Assembly (NCBI GenBank): GCA_036506275.1
Contig: DASXSB010000140.1
Location: forward strand, 1-51,357
Source of the DNA: DASXSB01 sp036506275
GTDB lineage: Bacteria; Methylomirabilota; Methylomirabilia; Rokubacteriales; CSP1-6
Direction: 5' to 3'
Length of the DNA: 51,357 nt
Below are positions 8,810-16,200 of this stretch, one piece after another; position 1 is the stretch's first letter, and each line of letters opens with the position of its first letter. The notes under the pieces were generated by a model. That model ran no database searches. It saw only the letters and a list, made by a program, of their open reading frames with translations, and was not told where the DNA came from. Position numbers and translations under genes: made by a program.

Positions 8810-9435
8810 GTCGCCGACCTCGCCAGCACCCCCAGCACGATCTCCACCGCGCGCAGCATGAGGCCGACGTCCATGCTCGGCTGATCGAGACCCGAAGCGG
8901 CGACCATCGCCGGTGTCAGCGGGAAGTGGACGAACCCGGCCATCGCCCGGTGGCGGCCGGCGGCCACGGCGTGGAGCGTGCCGTAGAGCGTCTGGTTGCA
9001 CAGATACGTTCCCGCCGTCTCCGAGATGTAGGCGGGAATGCCCTCCGCGAGGAGCGCCGCCAGCAGGGGACGCAGCGGCAGCGTGCTGAAATAGCCGGCG
9101 GGACCGCCGGGCACGCAGGCTTCGTCGCGCGCCTCGTAGCCCGCCGTGTCGGGCAGCGCATAGTCCATGACGTTCACGGCGACACGCTCGAGCGCCACTC
9201 GCGACCGGCCCGCCGCCAGCCCGAGGTGGACGACCGCGACGGGATCCACGTCGGCCAGGAGACGATCCACGGCCGTGCCCGCCTCCCGATGGTGCACGGG
9301 GAGGATGGCGCTACGGATCACGCAGCGACCGAACGCGCGGCCGTCCATGGCCTTGGCGAGGTCCTCGGAGGGATTGGCGCCATGCGGGCCGAACGGCTGA
9401 AAGCCGGTCACGAGGATCACGGGGGCGTTGGCCAC
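8806..9435 (-). CDS. pcp: Pyroglutamyl-peptidase I
   Basis: Cysteine peptidase (family C15) that removes N-terminal pyroglutamate from peptides. The 209-residue length is typical. The catalytic triad is visible as Glu83 (ALERVAVN), Cys146 (ETAGTYLCNQTLYG) and His170 (GFVHFPLTP). The N-terminus ILVTGFQPFGPHGANPS is characteristic. GTG 9435 is the simplest start; an ATG at 9477 would add 14 residues, and neither has a clear ribosome-binding site. It is the first gene of the minus-strand group pcp, ttcA-like, leader peptide, trpE(G). Confidence 0.93.
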   Translation of the reverse strand: MANAPVILVTGFQPFGPHGANPSEDLAKAMDGRAFGRCVIRSAILPVHHREAGTAVDRLLADVDPVAVVHLGLAAGRSRVALERVAVNVMDYALPDTAGYEARDEACVPGGPAGYFSTLPLRPLLAALLAEGIPAYISETAGTYLCNQTLYGTLHAVAAGRHRAMAGFVHFPLTPAMVAASGLDQPSMDVGLMLRAVEIVLGVLARSAT

Positions 9436-9516
9436 GCGACCATCATACGCAGTCGTGCCCGCGCGTGCAGTGGACATCGCGGTCGGCAGCGCGTTCAATG
9501 GAGCAAGGACGTTTCG

Positions 9517-9960
9517 ATGCTGACGTTGGTGTTCCCGCTCCGTCTGCCGCACACCGGAACGCCCGCGGGATCGGCCACGGCGAACTTCTCGTTCACGTGG
9601 AGCCCGATGCTGGTCGGCATCGGCATCGTCGCGGTCGTCGTCGTCGGACTCCTCGTCGCATGGGGTGTGCGCGCACTCGAGGCGCAGCGGGAGCGTGACG
9701 AGGAGGCGAGCCGCCTCCAGGCGGCGATCGCGGCCTTGATCCAGGCCAATCCGCGACTGCAGGGGCTGCCGATCCAGCCCACCGTTCAGATCCCACGGAA
9801 GGGGCCCGCCACGTTGACGCTGACCGGACAGGTGCGCTCCACCGAGGCCCGTGAGGCCTTGCGCCGGGTCCTGGAACGCTCCACCGCCGGGCTCCCACGT
9901 CGCTTCACCGTCGACGACCGGACGGCGATCGTTCCCTCCGCCCGGGGCGCTGCCGGCTGA
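9517..9960 (+). CDS. Membrane-anchored hypothetical protein with BON-like C-terminus
   Basis: A 147-residue protein with one strong membrane segment (about residues 32-50, VGIGIVAVVVVGLLVAWGV). A short basic/acidic helix (EAQRERDEEASRLQAAIAAL) follows, then a segment LTLTGQVRSTEAREALRRVLERS that resembles half of a BON domain. ATG 9517 has AAGGA at 9505-9509. The gene is divergent from pcp. Function unknown; the BON resemblance is weak. Confidence 0.7.
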   Translation: MLTLVFPLRLPHTGTPAGSATANFSFTWSPMLVGIGIVAVVVVGLLVAWGVRALEAQRERDEEASRLQAAIAALIQANPRLQGLPIQPTVQIPRKGPATLTLTGQVRSTEAREALRRVLERSTAGLPRRFTVDDRTAIVPSARGAAG

Positions 9961-10056
9961 CGCCGGGGCTCTCGCGTATCGGCTATAGTGACCGTCGTGC
10001 TCCGTGACTCCGCGGCCGTGTCCCGCCCGTGCGCGCGCTCCGGTCGTTCCCGCTAA

Positions 10057-11322
10057 GTGGACCGCCGTCTCCGCCGCAACGTCCTCGCCCTCGGTTCCGA
10101 CTTCGGCCTCTATCTGGTCGGCCTCTCCTTCGCGTCGCCGGCGACCATCTTGCCTGCGTTCGCCGCACACCTCGGCGCCTCCAACGTCGTGATCGGCGCC
10201 ATCCCGGCCGTGATGACGGCGGGCTGGTTCGTGCCCTCGCTCTTCGCCGCCGGCCACACGGAGCGCTTGCCGTGGAAGCTGCCGTTCGTCCTTCGCTACA
10301 CCGCGTGGGAGCGGATACCGTTCCTGATCCTGGTGCCGGTGGCGTTCTTCGTCGCCGACCGGGCGCCGGCGACAGCCCTTGCGCTCCTGCTGTTCCTGCT
10401 CGTCGTGATCGCGGGCGTCGGCGGCGTGCTGATGCCGGCGTGGATGGACGTGGTGGGGCGCGCGGTGCCGGTCGGCATCCGCGGCCGGTTCTTCGCGCTC
10501 GCAAACCTCATCGGGAGCGTGGGCGGGCTGTTCGGCGGCGCCGCCACCGCGTACGCGTTGTCGGCGGTGGCACCGCCGCGCGGCTACGGCTTCTGCTTCC
10601 TCGGTGCCGCCATCTTCATGGCGCTGTCCTACGTCGCCCTGGCGATGGTCGAGGAGCCGCCGGCCGCGGCGCGGCCGGCCGCGCCCGGTCTCGGCGGATA
10701 CCTCCGGCGCGTCCCCGCCCTTCTCGCCGCCGATCGCAACTTCACCTGGTTCCTCCTCGCGCGCGCGCTCGCCGTGGTGGGCACGATGGCGAGCGGGTTC
10801 TACACCGTGTATGCCCTCGCGCAGTTCTCGCCTCCCGAGTGGCAGATCGGCGTCTTCACGAGCCTGCTCATCGCGGGCCAGGTCGTGGGGACGCTCCTCT
10901 TCGGCTGGCTCGCGGATCGGACCGGTCATCGCCTCGGCCTGCTTCTCGGAGTGGCCGCGAGCGTCGTGGCCAGCGCGCTCGCCCTCGCCGCCTCGTCGCT
11001 CGCCACCTTCAGCGCCGTGTTCTTCCTTCTCGGCGCCAGCACCAGCAGCGTCATGGTTTCGGGGCTGAGCGTGCTCCTCGAGTTCGCGCGCACCGTGGAG
11101 GAGCGTCCCACGTACATCGGCATCGGTAACACCGCGATCGGATCGGTGTCGTTCGTGGCGCCCCTCGTCGCGGGCGTGATGGCCGATACCGTGGGCTTCC
11201 CGCCGATCTTCGCCGTCGCCGCGCTGTTCGGAGCCGCCGGCTTCGTCCTCCTGCTCACCCGCGTGCGCGATCCCCGCTCTCTTTCCCCGGTGGTGGCGCC
11301 GACGTCGGTCATGGCATCCTGA
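10057..11322 (+). CDS. Major facilitator superfamily transporter
   Basis: A 421-residue integral membrane protein with about 12 hydrophobic spans and the MFS loop motif in the second half (GWLADRTGHRLGLLLG). The N-terminal half has GFY-like and DVVGRAVPVGIRGRFFA loops seen in uncharacterised MFS permeases. The start is GTG 10057; no ATG near the N-terminus is in frame. TATAGT at 9984-9989 could be a -10 element but has no convincing -35. The substrate cannot be read from sequence. It ends 17 bases before the thiolase gene. Confidence 0.88.
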   Translation: MDRRLRRNVLALGSDFGLYLVGLSFASPATILPAFAAHLGASNVVIGAIPAVMTAGWFVPSLFAAGHTERLPWKLPFVLRYTAWERIPFLILVPVAFFVADRAPATALALLLFLLVVIAGVGGVLMPAWMDVVGRAVPVGIRGRFFALANLIGSVGGLFGGAATAYALSAVAPPRGYGFCFLGAAIFMALSYVALAMVEEPPAAARPAAPGLGGYLRRVPALLAADRNFTWFLLARALAVVGTMASGFYTVYALAQFSPPEWQIGVFTSLLIAGQVVGTLLFGWLADRTGHRLGLLLGVAASVVASALALAASSLATFSAVFFLLGASTSSVMVSGLSVLLEFARTVEERPTYIGIGNTAIGSVSFVAPLVAGVMADTVGFPPIFAVAALFGAAGFVLLLTRVRDPRSLSPVVAPTSVMAS

Positions 11323-11339
11323 GAGTCGAGGAGAACGAC

Positions 11340-12497
11340 ATGAGAGAGGTGGCAATCCTCGGGGTTGGCTCCACGCCGTTCGGCAAGATCGAGGGGCGGT
11401 CGGTCGTGGATCTGGCGGTGTCGGCGTGCCGCGAGGCCCTCGCGGAGTCGCAACTACCGCGGGAGGAGATCCAGGCGCTCTACCTGGGCAACTTCGTGGG
11501 CGAACGGCTCGCCAACCAGGGGGCCCTGGCCGGGATCGTGGCCAACCGGCTCGGCATCACCGGGGTCCCCGCCACCAAGGTGGAAGGCGCGTGCGCCTCC
11601 GGCGGTATCGCCTTCCGGGAGGGCTTCCTCGGCGTTGCCCTCGGACTCTATGAGTTCGTGCTGGTGGTGGGCACCGAGAAGATGACGGACTCACCGACGC
11701 CGGACGTGACGGCGGCGCTGGCGACGGCGGGCGACGACGAGACCGAGATGTGCACGGGCCTCACCTTTCCCGGTGCGTTCGGCCTCGTCATGCGCGAGCA
11801 CATGGCGCGCTATGGCACCACCCGCAAACAGGTCGCCCTCGTCTCCGTGAAGAATCACCGGCTCGGCGCCGCCAATCCGAAGGCCCAGTTCCGCAAGGCC
11901 GTGACCCTCGAGAAGGTTCTGGAGTCGCGGCTGATCGCGGATCCGCTCCGGCTCTTCGATTGCCCGCCCATCTCCGACGGCGCCGCCGCCGCCGTGCTCT
12001 GTCCCGCCGACCGGGCGCGCGCGCTCCACGCGGCACCCGTGCGAGTCCTCGGGTGTGGTCACGCCACTGGGCCCGCCACGCTCTGGGAGTCCGCCGACAT
12101 CACGGCTTTTCCGGCCACCGTCCGCGCGGCGCGCGAGGCGTACACGATGGCGGGAGCGGGCCCGGACGACATCGACGTGGCCGAGGTCCACGACTGCTTC
12201 AGCATGGCCGAGATCGTCGCCACCGAGGACCTTGGCTTCTTTCCGAAGGGCAAGGGGGGCCCCGCCGTCGAGGAGGGCGCGACGTCGATCGACGGGAAGG
12301 TCGCGGTGAATCCGTCCGGCGGGCTTCTCGCCAAGGGCCACCCCGTCGGCGCCACCGGCTGCGCGCAGATCTACGAGCTCGTCCGCCAGCTCCGAGGCGA
12401 GGCTGCCAACCAGGTCCGCGACGTCGAGCTGGCGCTCGCGCACAACCTTGGCGGCAGCGGCGTCGTGAGCACGGTCACGATCCTGGGACGGCTCTGA
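11340..12497 (+). CDS. Thiolase-family protein (SCP2/archaeal type)
   Basis: A 385-residue thiolase-fold enzyme acting on acyl-CoA. The nucleophile Cys85 is in VEGACASGG. Later catalytic motifs are EVHDCFSMAE and the His motif GGLLAKGHPVGATG; the C-terminus ends AHNLGGSGVVSTVTIL. The HDCF and GHPVGATG pattern is that of SCP2-like/archaeal thiolases that pair with a DUF35 protein, and such a protein is the next gene, overlapping by one base (TGATG). GGAGA lies before ATG 11340. The reaction could be acetoacetyl-CoA formation or a retro-aldol/thiolytic step; the sequence does not decide. Confidence 0.92.
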   Translation: MREVAILGVGSTPFGKIEGRSVVDLAVSACREALAESQLPREEIQALYLGNFVGERLANQGALAGIVANRLGITGVPATKVEGACASGGIAFREGFLGVALGLYEFVLVVGTEKMTDSPTPDVTAALATAGDDETEMCTGLTFPGAFGLVMREHMARYGTTRKQVALVSVKNHRLGAANPKAQFRKAVTLEKVLESRLIADPLRLFDCPPISDGAAAAVLCPADRARALHAAPVRVLGCGHATGPATLWESADITAFPATVRAAREAYTMAGAGPDDIDVAEVHDCFSMAEIVATEDLGFFPKGKGGPAVEEGATSIDGKVAVNPSGGLLAKGHPVGATGCAQIYELVRQLRGEAANQVRDVELALAHNLGGSGVVSTVTILGRL

Positions 12498-12823
12498 TGC
12501 TGGCGGGGCGGCGGTGCGCGGAGTGCGGTCGCGTCGCCGTCGACCGCGGCAAGGCGTGCCCGTTCTGTGGCGCCGAGGGCGGCACCGAGGTCACGCTATC
12601 CGGACGCGGAGCGCTCGTATCGTGGACGGTGATCCGGGTGGCTCCCGCGCGCTACGCCGCCGAGGCCCCGTACACGGTCGGTCTCGTCGAGCTCGAGGAG
12701 GGACCGCGGCTCACCGCGCGCATTGCCGGGGATCCGGAGCGGCTCAGCGCCGGCGAAAGCCTCACGCTCGGCTCCGTCGATGCCGCCCGCGGCCCGATCT
12801 TCCGCCCCGCGTCGTCCGACTGA
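12497..12823 (+). CDS. DUF35 Zn-ribbon/OB-fold acyl-CoA-associated protein
   Basis: A 108-residue protein with an N-terminal zinc ribbon (CAECGR at residues 7-12 and CPFCG at about 22-26) and a C-terminal OB-fold-like part (GRGALVSWTVIRVAP ... APYTVGLVELEEGPRLTARI). These are the two halves of the DUF35 family. DUF35 proteins form complexes with thiolases, for example in archaeal acetoacetyl-CoA/HMG-CoA synthesis and steroid side-chain degradation. The start overlaps the thiolase stop, supporting such a complex. Confidence 0.9.
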   Translation: MLAGRRCAECGRVAVDRGKACPFCGAEGGTEVTLSGRGALVSWTVIRVAPARYAAEAPYTVGLVELEEGPRLTARIAGDPERLSAGESLTLGSVDAARGPIFRPASSD

Positions 12824-12859
12824 TCTCGCTGACGCCGGCGTCGACAGGCGCCCCGTACG

Positions 12860-13096
12860 TCAGGCCGCGGGCCGATCTACGGCCTGCACGCCTTCCATCT
12901 GAGCGCAGTGAGCGCAGCAGTAGAAGCGACCGTTCGCCTCCACACCGTGGCCGACGATCCGGCATCCGCAGTGCTGGCAGCTCGGCGCCAGCTTGTGGAT
13001 CGCGCACTCGAAGCTGTCGAAGACGTGCCGAGCGCCCGCCGCCACCACCTCGAAGGCCTTGTCGTAGTCGTTGCCGCACACGTCGCAACGTGCCAT
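12860..13096 (-). CDS. Small Cys-rich metal-binding protein
   Basis: A 78-residue protein from ATG 13096 (GGGGAGG lies nine bases upstream; an ATG at 13102 is too close to it). It has ten Cys, arranged as CDVC (4-7), C31, CQHCGC (40-45) and CCAHC (60-64), with His34, His42, His50 and His63, consistent with one or two zinc ribbons. I recall similar proteins annotated as prokaryotic metallothionein or hypothetical. It lies convergent to the DUF35 gene. Function unknown. Confidence 0.72.
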   Translation of the reverse strand: MARCDVCGNDYDKAFEVVAAGARHVFDSFECAIHKLAPSCQHCGCRIVGHGVEANGRFYCCAHCAQMEGVQAVDRPAA

Positions 13097-13233
13097 GGCC
13101 ATTCGCCTCCCCGGAATGTTTAGCGTGGGCCTCGTGCAACCGCCATTCCGTCGGCTTTGGTACGGCGGGCCCTACGTACCGGCCTGATCGGCAGCGGGGT
13201 CCGGGGCGGGGGCGGGCAGGTGCCTGCGGTGCG

Positions 13234-14025
13234 TTACCCGGCCGGCGTCGCGTGAGCCGGTGTCGCGCGATCCGCCGCGCGCATCCCGACTCGCCCTACA
13301 CCCGGTAGCTTGAAGGCGGGTCGCTTGAGGTCGATGCCGAACGTGAGGCCGAGCACGTTGACCTCCAACCCGTCATCCCAGCCCGCGACCACGCCGGCGA
13401 GACCGAGCAGCGAGAACTGAACGCCGGAGCCGGACGGTGCAGAGCCGCCGAGCGCGCCGCCCGCCAGGAAATCCTTGCCGATGGCGGTGGCGGGGAGAGC
13501 CAGCCGCAACTCCGGAACGGCGCGCGCCACGTAGGCGACGAAGGTGTTGCTGTTCGGGCCCGGCCACGTGCGATACGAGGCCCGGTACGGATAGGCGGCG
13601 ATCGCGGTCTCGACGCGGTCGATGAGGGCGTCGACGTCGGGTCCCCGCCGATCGAGCAGCAGCTCGGGCTCGCTGCCGAACCACCAGTTGTCGGCGCCGG
13701 TCCGGTTCACGCGGAGAGCGGGCAGGCCGCGCTCGACGCCCCAGCCGATCACCTCGTACCGCGTGTACTGATGCGCGTCTGTCCGCTTCAGCGCGATCCA
13801 CGTGTGGACGGCCAGCAAGCCGCGCCACCCGACCGTCCGCGCCGCATACACCTGGAGCACGGCGTCGACGGTGCGAGCGGGATCGGGCGCCAGTCCCGAT
13901 GAATCGCGCCGCGCCTCCCACCAGGCGGCGTCGCGCGCGATCACGCTGCAGCCCGTGACGAGCACGAGCGCGACGACGGCGCCGGCGATCCGAGCCGCGC
14001 CGCGGACGCCGGCGCCTCGACTCAG
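13234..14025 (-). CDS. DUF3750 lipoprotein with probable CTG start
   Basis: A 263-residue predicted lipoprotein. From CTG 14025 the N-terminus is a signal peptide with lipobox LVTGC (Cys26). The body (VGWRGLLAVHTWIALK, YEVIGWGVERGLPALRV, YRTWPGPNSNTFVAYVARAVPEL) matches the DUF3750 family, whose function is unknown. No ATG/GTG/TTG gives a signal peptide: an in-frame GTG at the lipobox is too late and upstream starts lie deep in the preceding gene. CTG 14025 overlaps the acyl-CoA dehydrogenase stop as CTGA and has GAGGAA six bases upstream. The gene is probably translationally coupled. Confidence 0.82.
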   Translation of the reverse strand: MSRGAGVRGAARIAGAVVALVLVTGCSVIARDAAWWEARRDSSGLAPDPARTVDAVLQVYAARTVGWRGLLAVHTWIALKRTDAHQYTRYEVIGWGVERGLPALRVNRTGADNWWFGSEPELLLDRRGPDVDALIDRVETAIAAYPYRASYRTWPGPNSNTFVAYVARAVPELRLALPATAIGKDFLAGGALGGSAPSGSGVQFSLLGLAGVVAGWDDGLEVNVLGLTFGIDLKRPAFKLPGVGRVGMRAADRATPAHATPAG

Positions 14026-15230
14026 CTGTGCTTCCTCAGCTCGAGCCGTCCGATCTGGCGGCGATGCACCTCGTCGGGCCCGTCCGCGAAGCGCAGCGTG
14101 CGGGAGTGCGCCCACATCGAGGCGAGCGGGAATTCCTGGCTGACGCCGCCGCCGCCGTGGAGTTGCATCGCGCGCTCGACGACCCGCAGCGTCATGTTCG
14201 GCACCGCGACCTTGATCTCGGCGATGGCCTGCTTGGCCGCCTTGTTGCCGACGGTATCCATCATGGAGGCGGCATGGAGCACGAGCAGGCGCGCCTGGTC
14301 GATCTCGATCCGCGACTGGGCGATGCGCTCGAGCGTGATGTCGTTGTCGGCGAGCGGCTTGCCGAAGGCGATACGGCTGCGGGCGCGCTTGCACATCAGC
14401 TCCAGTGCGCGCTCCGCCACTCCGATCTGTCGCATGCAGTGGTGGATGCGACCCGGCCCCAGGCGTCCCTGGGCGATCTCGAACCCGCGGCCCTCGCCGA
14501 GCAACATGTTCGAGGTGGGGACCCGCACGTTCTCGAAGAGCACCTCGCCGTGGCCGTGGGGCGCGTCGTCGTAGCCGAACACCTTCAGCATCCGCACGAT
14601 CTTGATCCCGGGCGTATCGCGCGGCACCAGGATCATCGACTGCTGCTTGTACTTGTCCGGGTTCTTCGGATCCGTCTTGCCCATGAAGATGAGGATCTTG
14701 CAGCGCGGATCGCCGATGCCGGAGGTCCACCACTTGTGGCCGTTGATGACGTACGAATCCCCGTCGCGCGCGATCGACGACTCGATGTTGGTGGCGTCGG
14801 ATGACGCGACCTTCGGCTCCGTCATCGCGAAGGCCGAGCGGATCTTGCCCTCGAGGAGCGGCTCCAGCCATTGCTTCTTGTGCTCCGGCGTCCCGTAACG
14901 CTCGAGGACTTCCATGTTGCCGGTGTCCGGCGCCGAGCAGTTGAATGCTTCGGGCGCGATCGGCGATCGGCCCATGATCTCGCACAGCGGCGCGTACTCG
15001 AGGTTGGTGAGGCCGGCCCCGCGCTCGCTTTCCGGCAGGAAGAGGTTCCAGAGCCCACGCTCGCGGGCCTTGGCCTTGAGCTCCTCCATGATGGCGGGGA
15101 CTTGCCAGCGGGAGGGCTGCCCCTCGAGCTGCTGAACGAACGTCGATTCGTGGGGATAGACGAATTTGTTCATGAAGTCAGTGAGTTGCTCCATGTACAT
15201 CCGCGTCTTCTTTCCGTATTCGAAGTCCAT
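14022..15230 (-). CDS. Acyl-CoA dehydrogenase (ACAD10/11-like)
   Basis: FAD-dependent dehydrogenase of 402 residues. The middle has the flavin-binding loop SAFAMTEPKVASSDATNIESSI, and WWTSGIGDPRCKILIFMGKT follows. The C-terminal domain has RIAFGKPLADNDI and MQLHGGGGVSQEFPLASMWA, and ends with DGPDEVHRRQIGRLEL. The GGGGVSQ and DGPDEVH motifs fit the ACAD11/CaiA-like branch acting on medium or long acyl-CoA. ATG 15230 follows AGGAGGAGGG. TACAAT on this strand at 15264-15259 is a candidate -10. The substrate is not determinable. Confidence 0.94.
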   Translation of the reverse strand: MDFEYGKKTRMYMEQLTDFMNKFVYPHESTFVQQLEGQPSRWQVPAIMEELKAKARERGLWNLFLPESERGAGLTNLEYAPLCEIMGRSPIAPEAFNCSAPDTGNMEVLERYGTPEHKKQWLEPLLEGKIRSAFAMTEPKVASSDATNIESSIARDGDSYVINGHKWWTSGIGDPRCKILIFMGKTDPKNPDKYKQQSMILVPRDTPGIKIVRMLKVFGYDDAPHGHGEVLFENVRVPTSNMLLGEGRGFEIAQGRLGPGRIHHCMRQIGVAERALELMCKRARSRIAFGKPLADNDITLERIAQSRIEIDQARLLVLHAASMMDTVGNKAAKQAIAEIKVAVPNMTLRVVERAMQLHGGGGVSQEFPLASMWAHSRTLRFADGPDEVHRRQIGRLELRKHS

Positions 15231-15258
15231 CCCGCCCTCCTCCTGGTGTCGGCCCCGG

Positions 15259-15264
15259 ATTGTA
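15259..15264 (-). promoter_or_regulatory. Candidate -10 element upstream of the acyl-CoA dehydrogenase
   Basis: TACAAT on the minus strand, 28 bases before the start codon and leaving room for the AGGAGG site. No matching -35 was found at 16-18 bases, so support is weak. Confidence 0.3.
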
Positions 15265-15355
15265 GCGCTCTCCGGCGCTCCCTGCTTTTCGGGCCTCACC
15301 TACACCCCGTCGCGTTTATTCGGATTTCAGACCCCATCTGCTAGATTGGAAACAG

Positions 15356-15598
15356 ATGTCGACTACCGGCGAGACTCCGGTCCTCGCTCGTTCCTACTGC
15401 CCGGGTTGCGAACCCGACGCTGACCCGTGCCACGAAATCCTCGATGTCCAGTGGTGCGAGTCGCACGCGCCCACCAGCAACGGCCTCGACGACGCCCGCA
15501 TCGTGGTCGAGATCACGGTGTCCGGCAGCGCCGAGGCAGGCGGAGAAGCGAACCGGCGCTGGTGCGACGTCCTCCACCGAAAGCGTCTGACGCGGTAA
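15356..15598 (+). CDS. Small Cys-rich hypothetical protein
   Basis: An 80-residue protein from ATG 15356, with GGAA a few bases upstream. The N-terminal half has Cys15, Cys18, Cys25, Cys34 and His37 (CPGC ... C ... CESH), a plausible treble-clef or zinc-ribbon site. The C-terminal half (ARIVVEITVSGSAEAGGEANRRWC) reads as a beta strand and helix. It is divergent from the acyl-CoA dehydrogenase and convergent with the carbonic-anhydrase-like gene. No family recognised. Confidence 0.6.
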   Translation: MSTTGETPVLARSYCPGCEPDADPCHEILDVQWCESHAPTSNGLDDARIVVEITVSGSAEAGGEANRRWCDVLHRKRLTR

Positions 15599-15608
15599 CG
15601 GGAGGCGC

Positions 15609-16145
15609 CTAGGCGCCCGTCGCGGGCGCGATGTAGTTCGTCCCGTAGTCGCGCCGCCACAATTCGACGTACTCCCGAGCGTTGCGCAGGATGTCTTCCA
15701 GCTCGTCGGGACTCATCTTCCGCACCGGCTTGGCCGGCACCCCCATCACGAGCCATCCCGCCGGCACGACTTTCCCGGGCGGGACGAGGGCGCCCGCCCC
15801 CACCTGCGCGCCCTCCTCGATGACGGCGCCCGTGAGCACGACCGCTCCGATGCCGATCCGCACGTTGTCCATCACCGTGCACGCGTGGACGACCGCGCGA
15901 TGGCCGATGGTGACGTTGTCGCCCACGATGCACGGAAACGCGGGCGTCACGTGGAGCACGGAGTTGTCCTGGACGTTGGAGTTGCGCCCGAGCTTGACGT
16001 AATTGTCCTGGTCCCCGCGCAACACCGTGAACGGCCACACGCTGGCGCCGGCATCGATGGTGACGTCACCGATCACGGTGGCCTGGGGATCCACCCAGGC
16101 GTCGGGATGGACGCGGGGCTTACGGCCCGGGACCTCGCGGATCAT
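15609..16145 (-). CDS. Gamma-carbonic-anhydrase-family protein
   Basis: A 178-residue left-handed beta-helix protein with hexapeptide repeats (VIGDVTI, IVGDNVTI, VRIGIGAVV, GAQVGAGALV). The three zinc-ligand positions of gamma-CA/YrdA/PaaY-type proteins are present as His65 (SVLHV), His82 (IGHRA) and His87 (VVHAC). ATG 16145 has GAGGAG upstream; the longer frame to 16229 lacks family sequence. It follows the debranching-enzyme gene by 55 bases on the same strand. Enzymatic carbonic anhydrase activity is not certain in this family. Confidence 0.9.
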   Translation of the reverse strand: MIREVPGRKPRVHPDAWVDPQATVIGDVTIDAGASVWPFTVLRGDQDNYVKLGRNSNVQDNSVLHVTPAFPCIVGDNVTIGHRAVVHACTVMDNVRIGIGAVVLTGAVIEEGAQVGAGALVPPGKVVPAGWLVMGVPAKPVRKMSPDELEDILRNAREYVELWRRDYGTNYIAPATGA

Positions 16146-16200
16146 TCGAACGCTCCTCGCGCGCGACGTCGGCTGCTCGGCGCATGCTAGCACGCGCCCG

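Noticed and set aside
8926..9516. Plus-strand extension of the small membrane protein across pcp
   Set aside because: Antisense to the well-supported pcp gene; the real start at 9517 has a ribosome-binding site.
9436..11355. Very long minus-strand extension of pcp
   Set aside because: Runs antisense through the membrane-protein and MFS genes with low-complexity Arg/Glu/His sequence.
14026..14985. Long minus-strand ORF extending the DUF3750 gene upstream
   Set aside because: It is an alternative frame of the acyl-CoA dehydrogenase; the lipoprotein signal begins at 14025.
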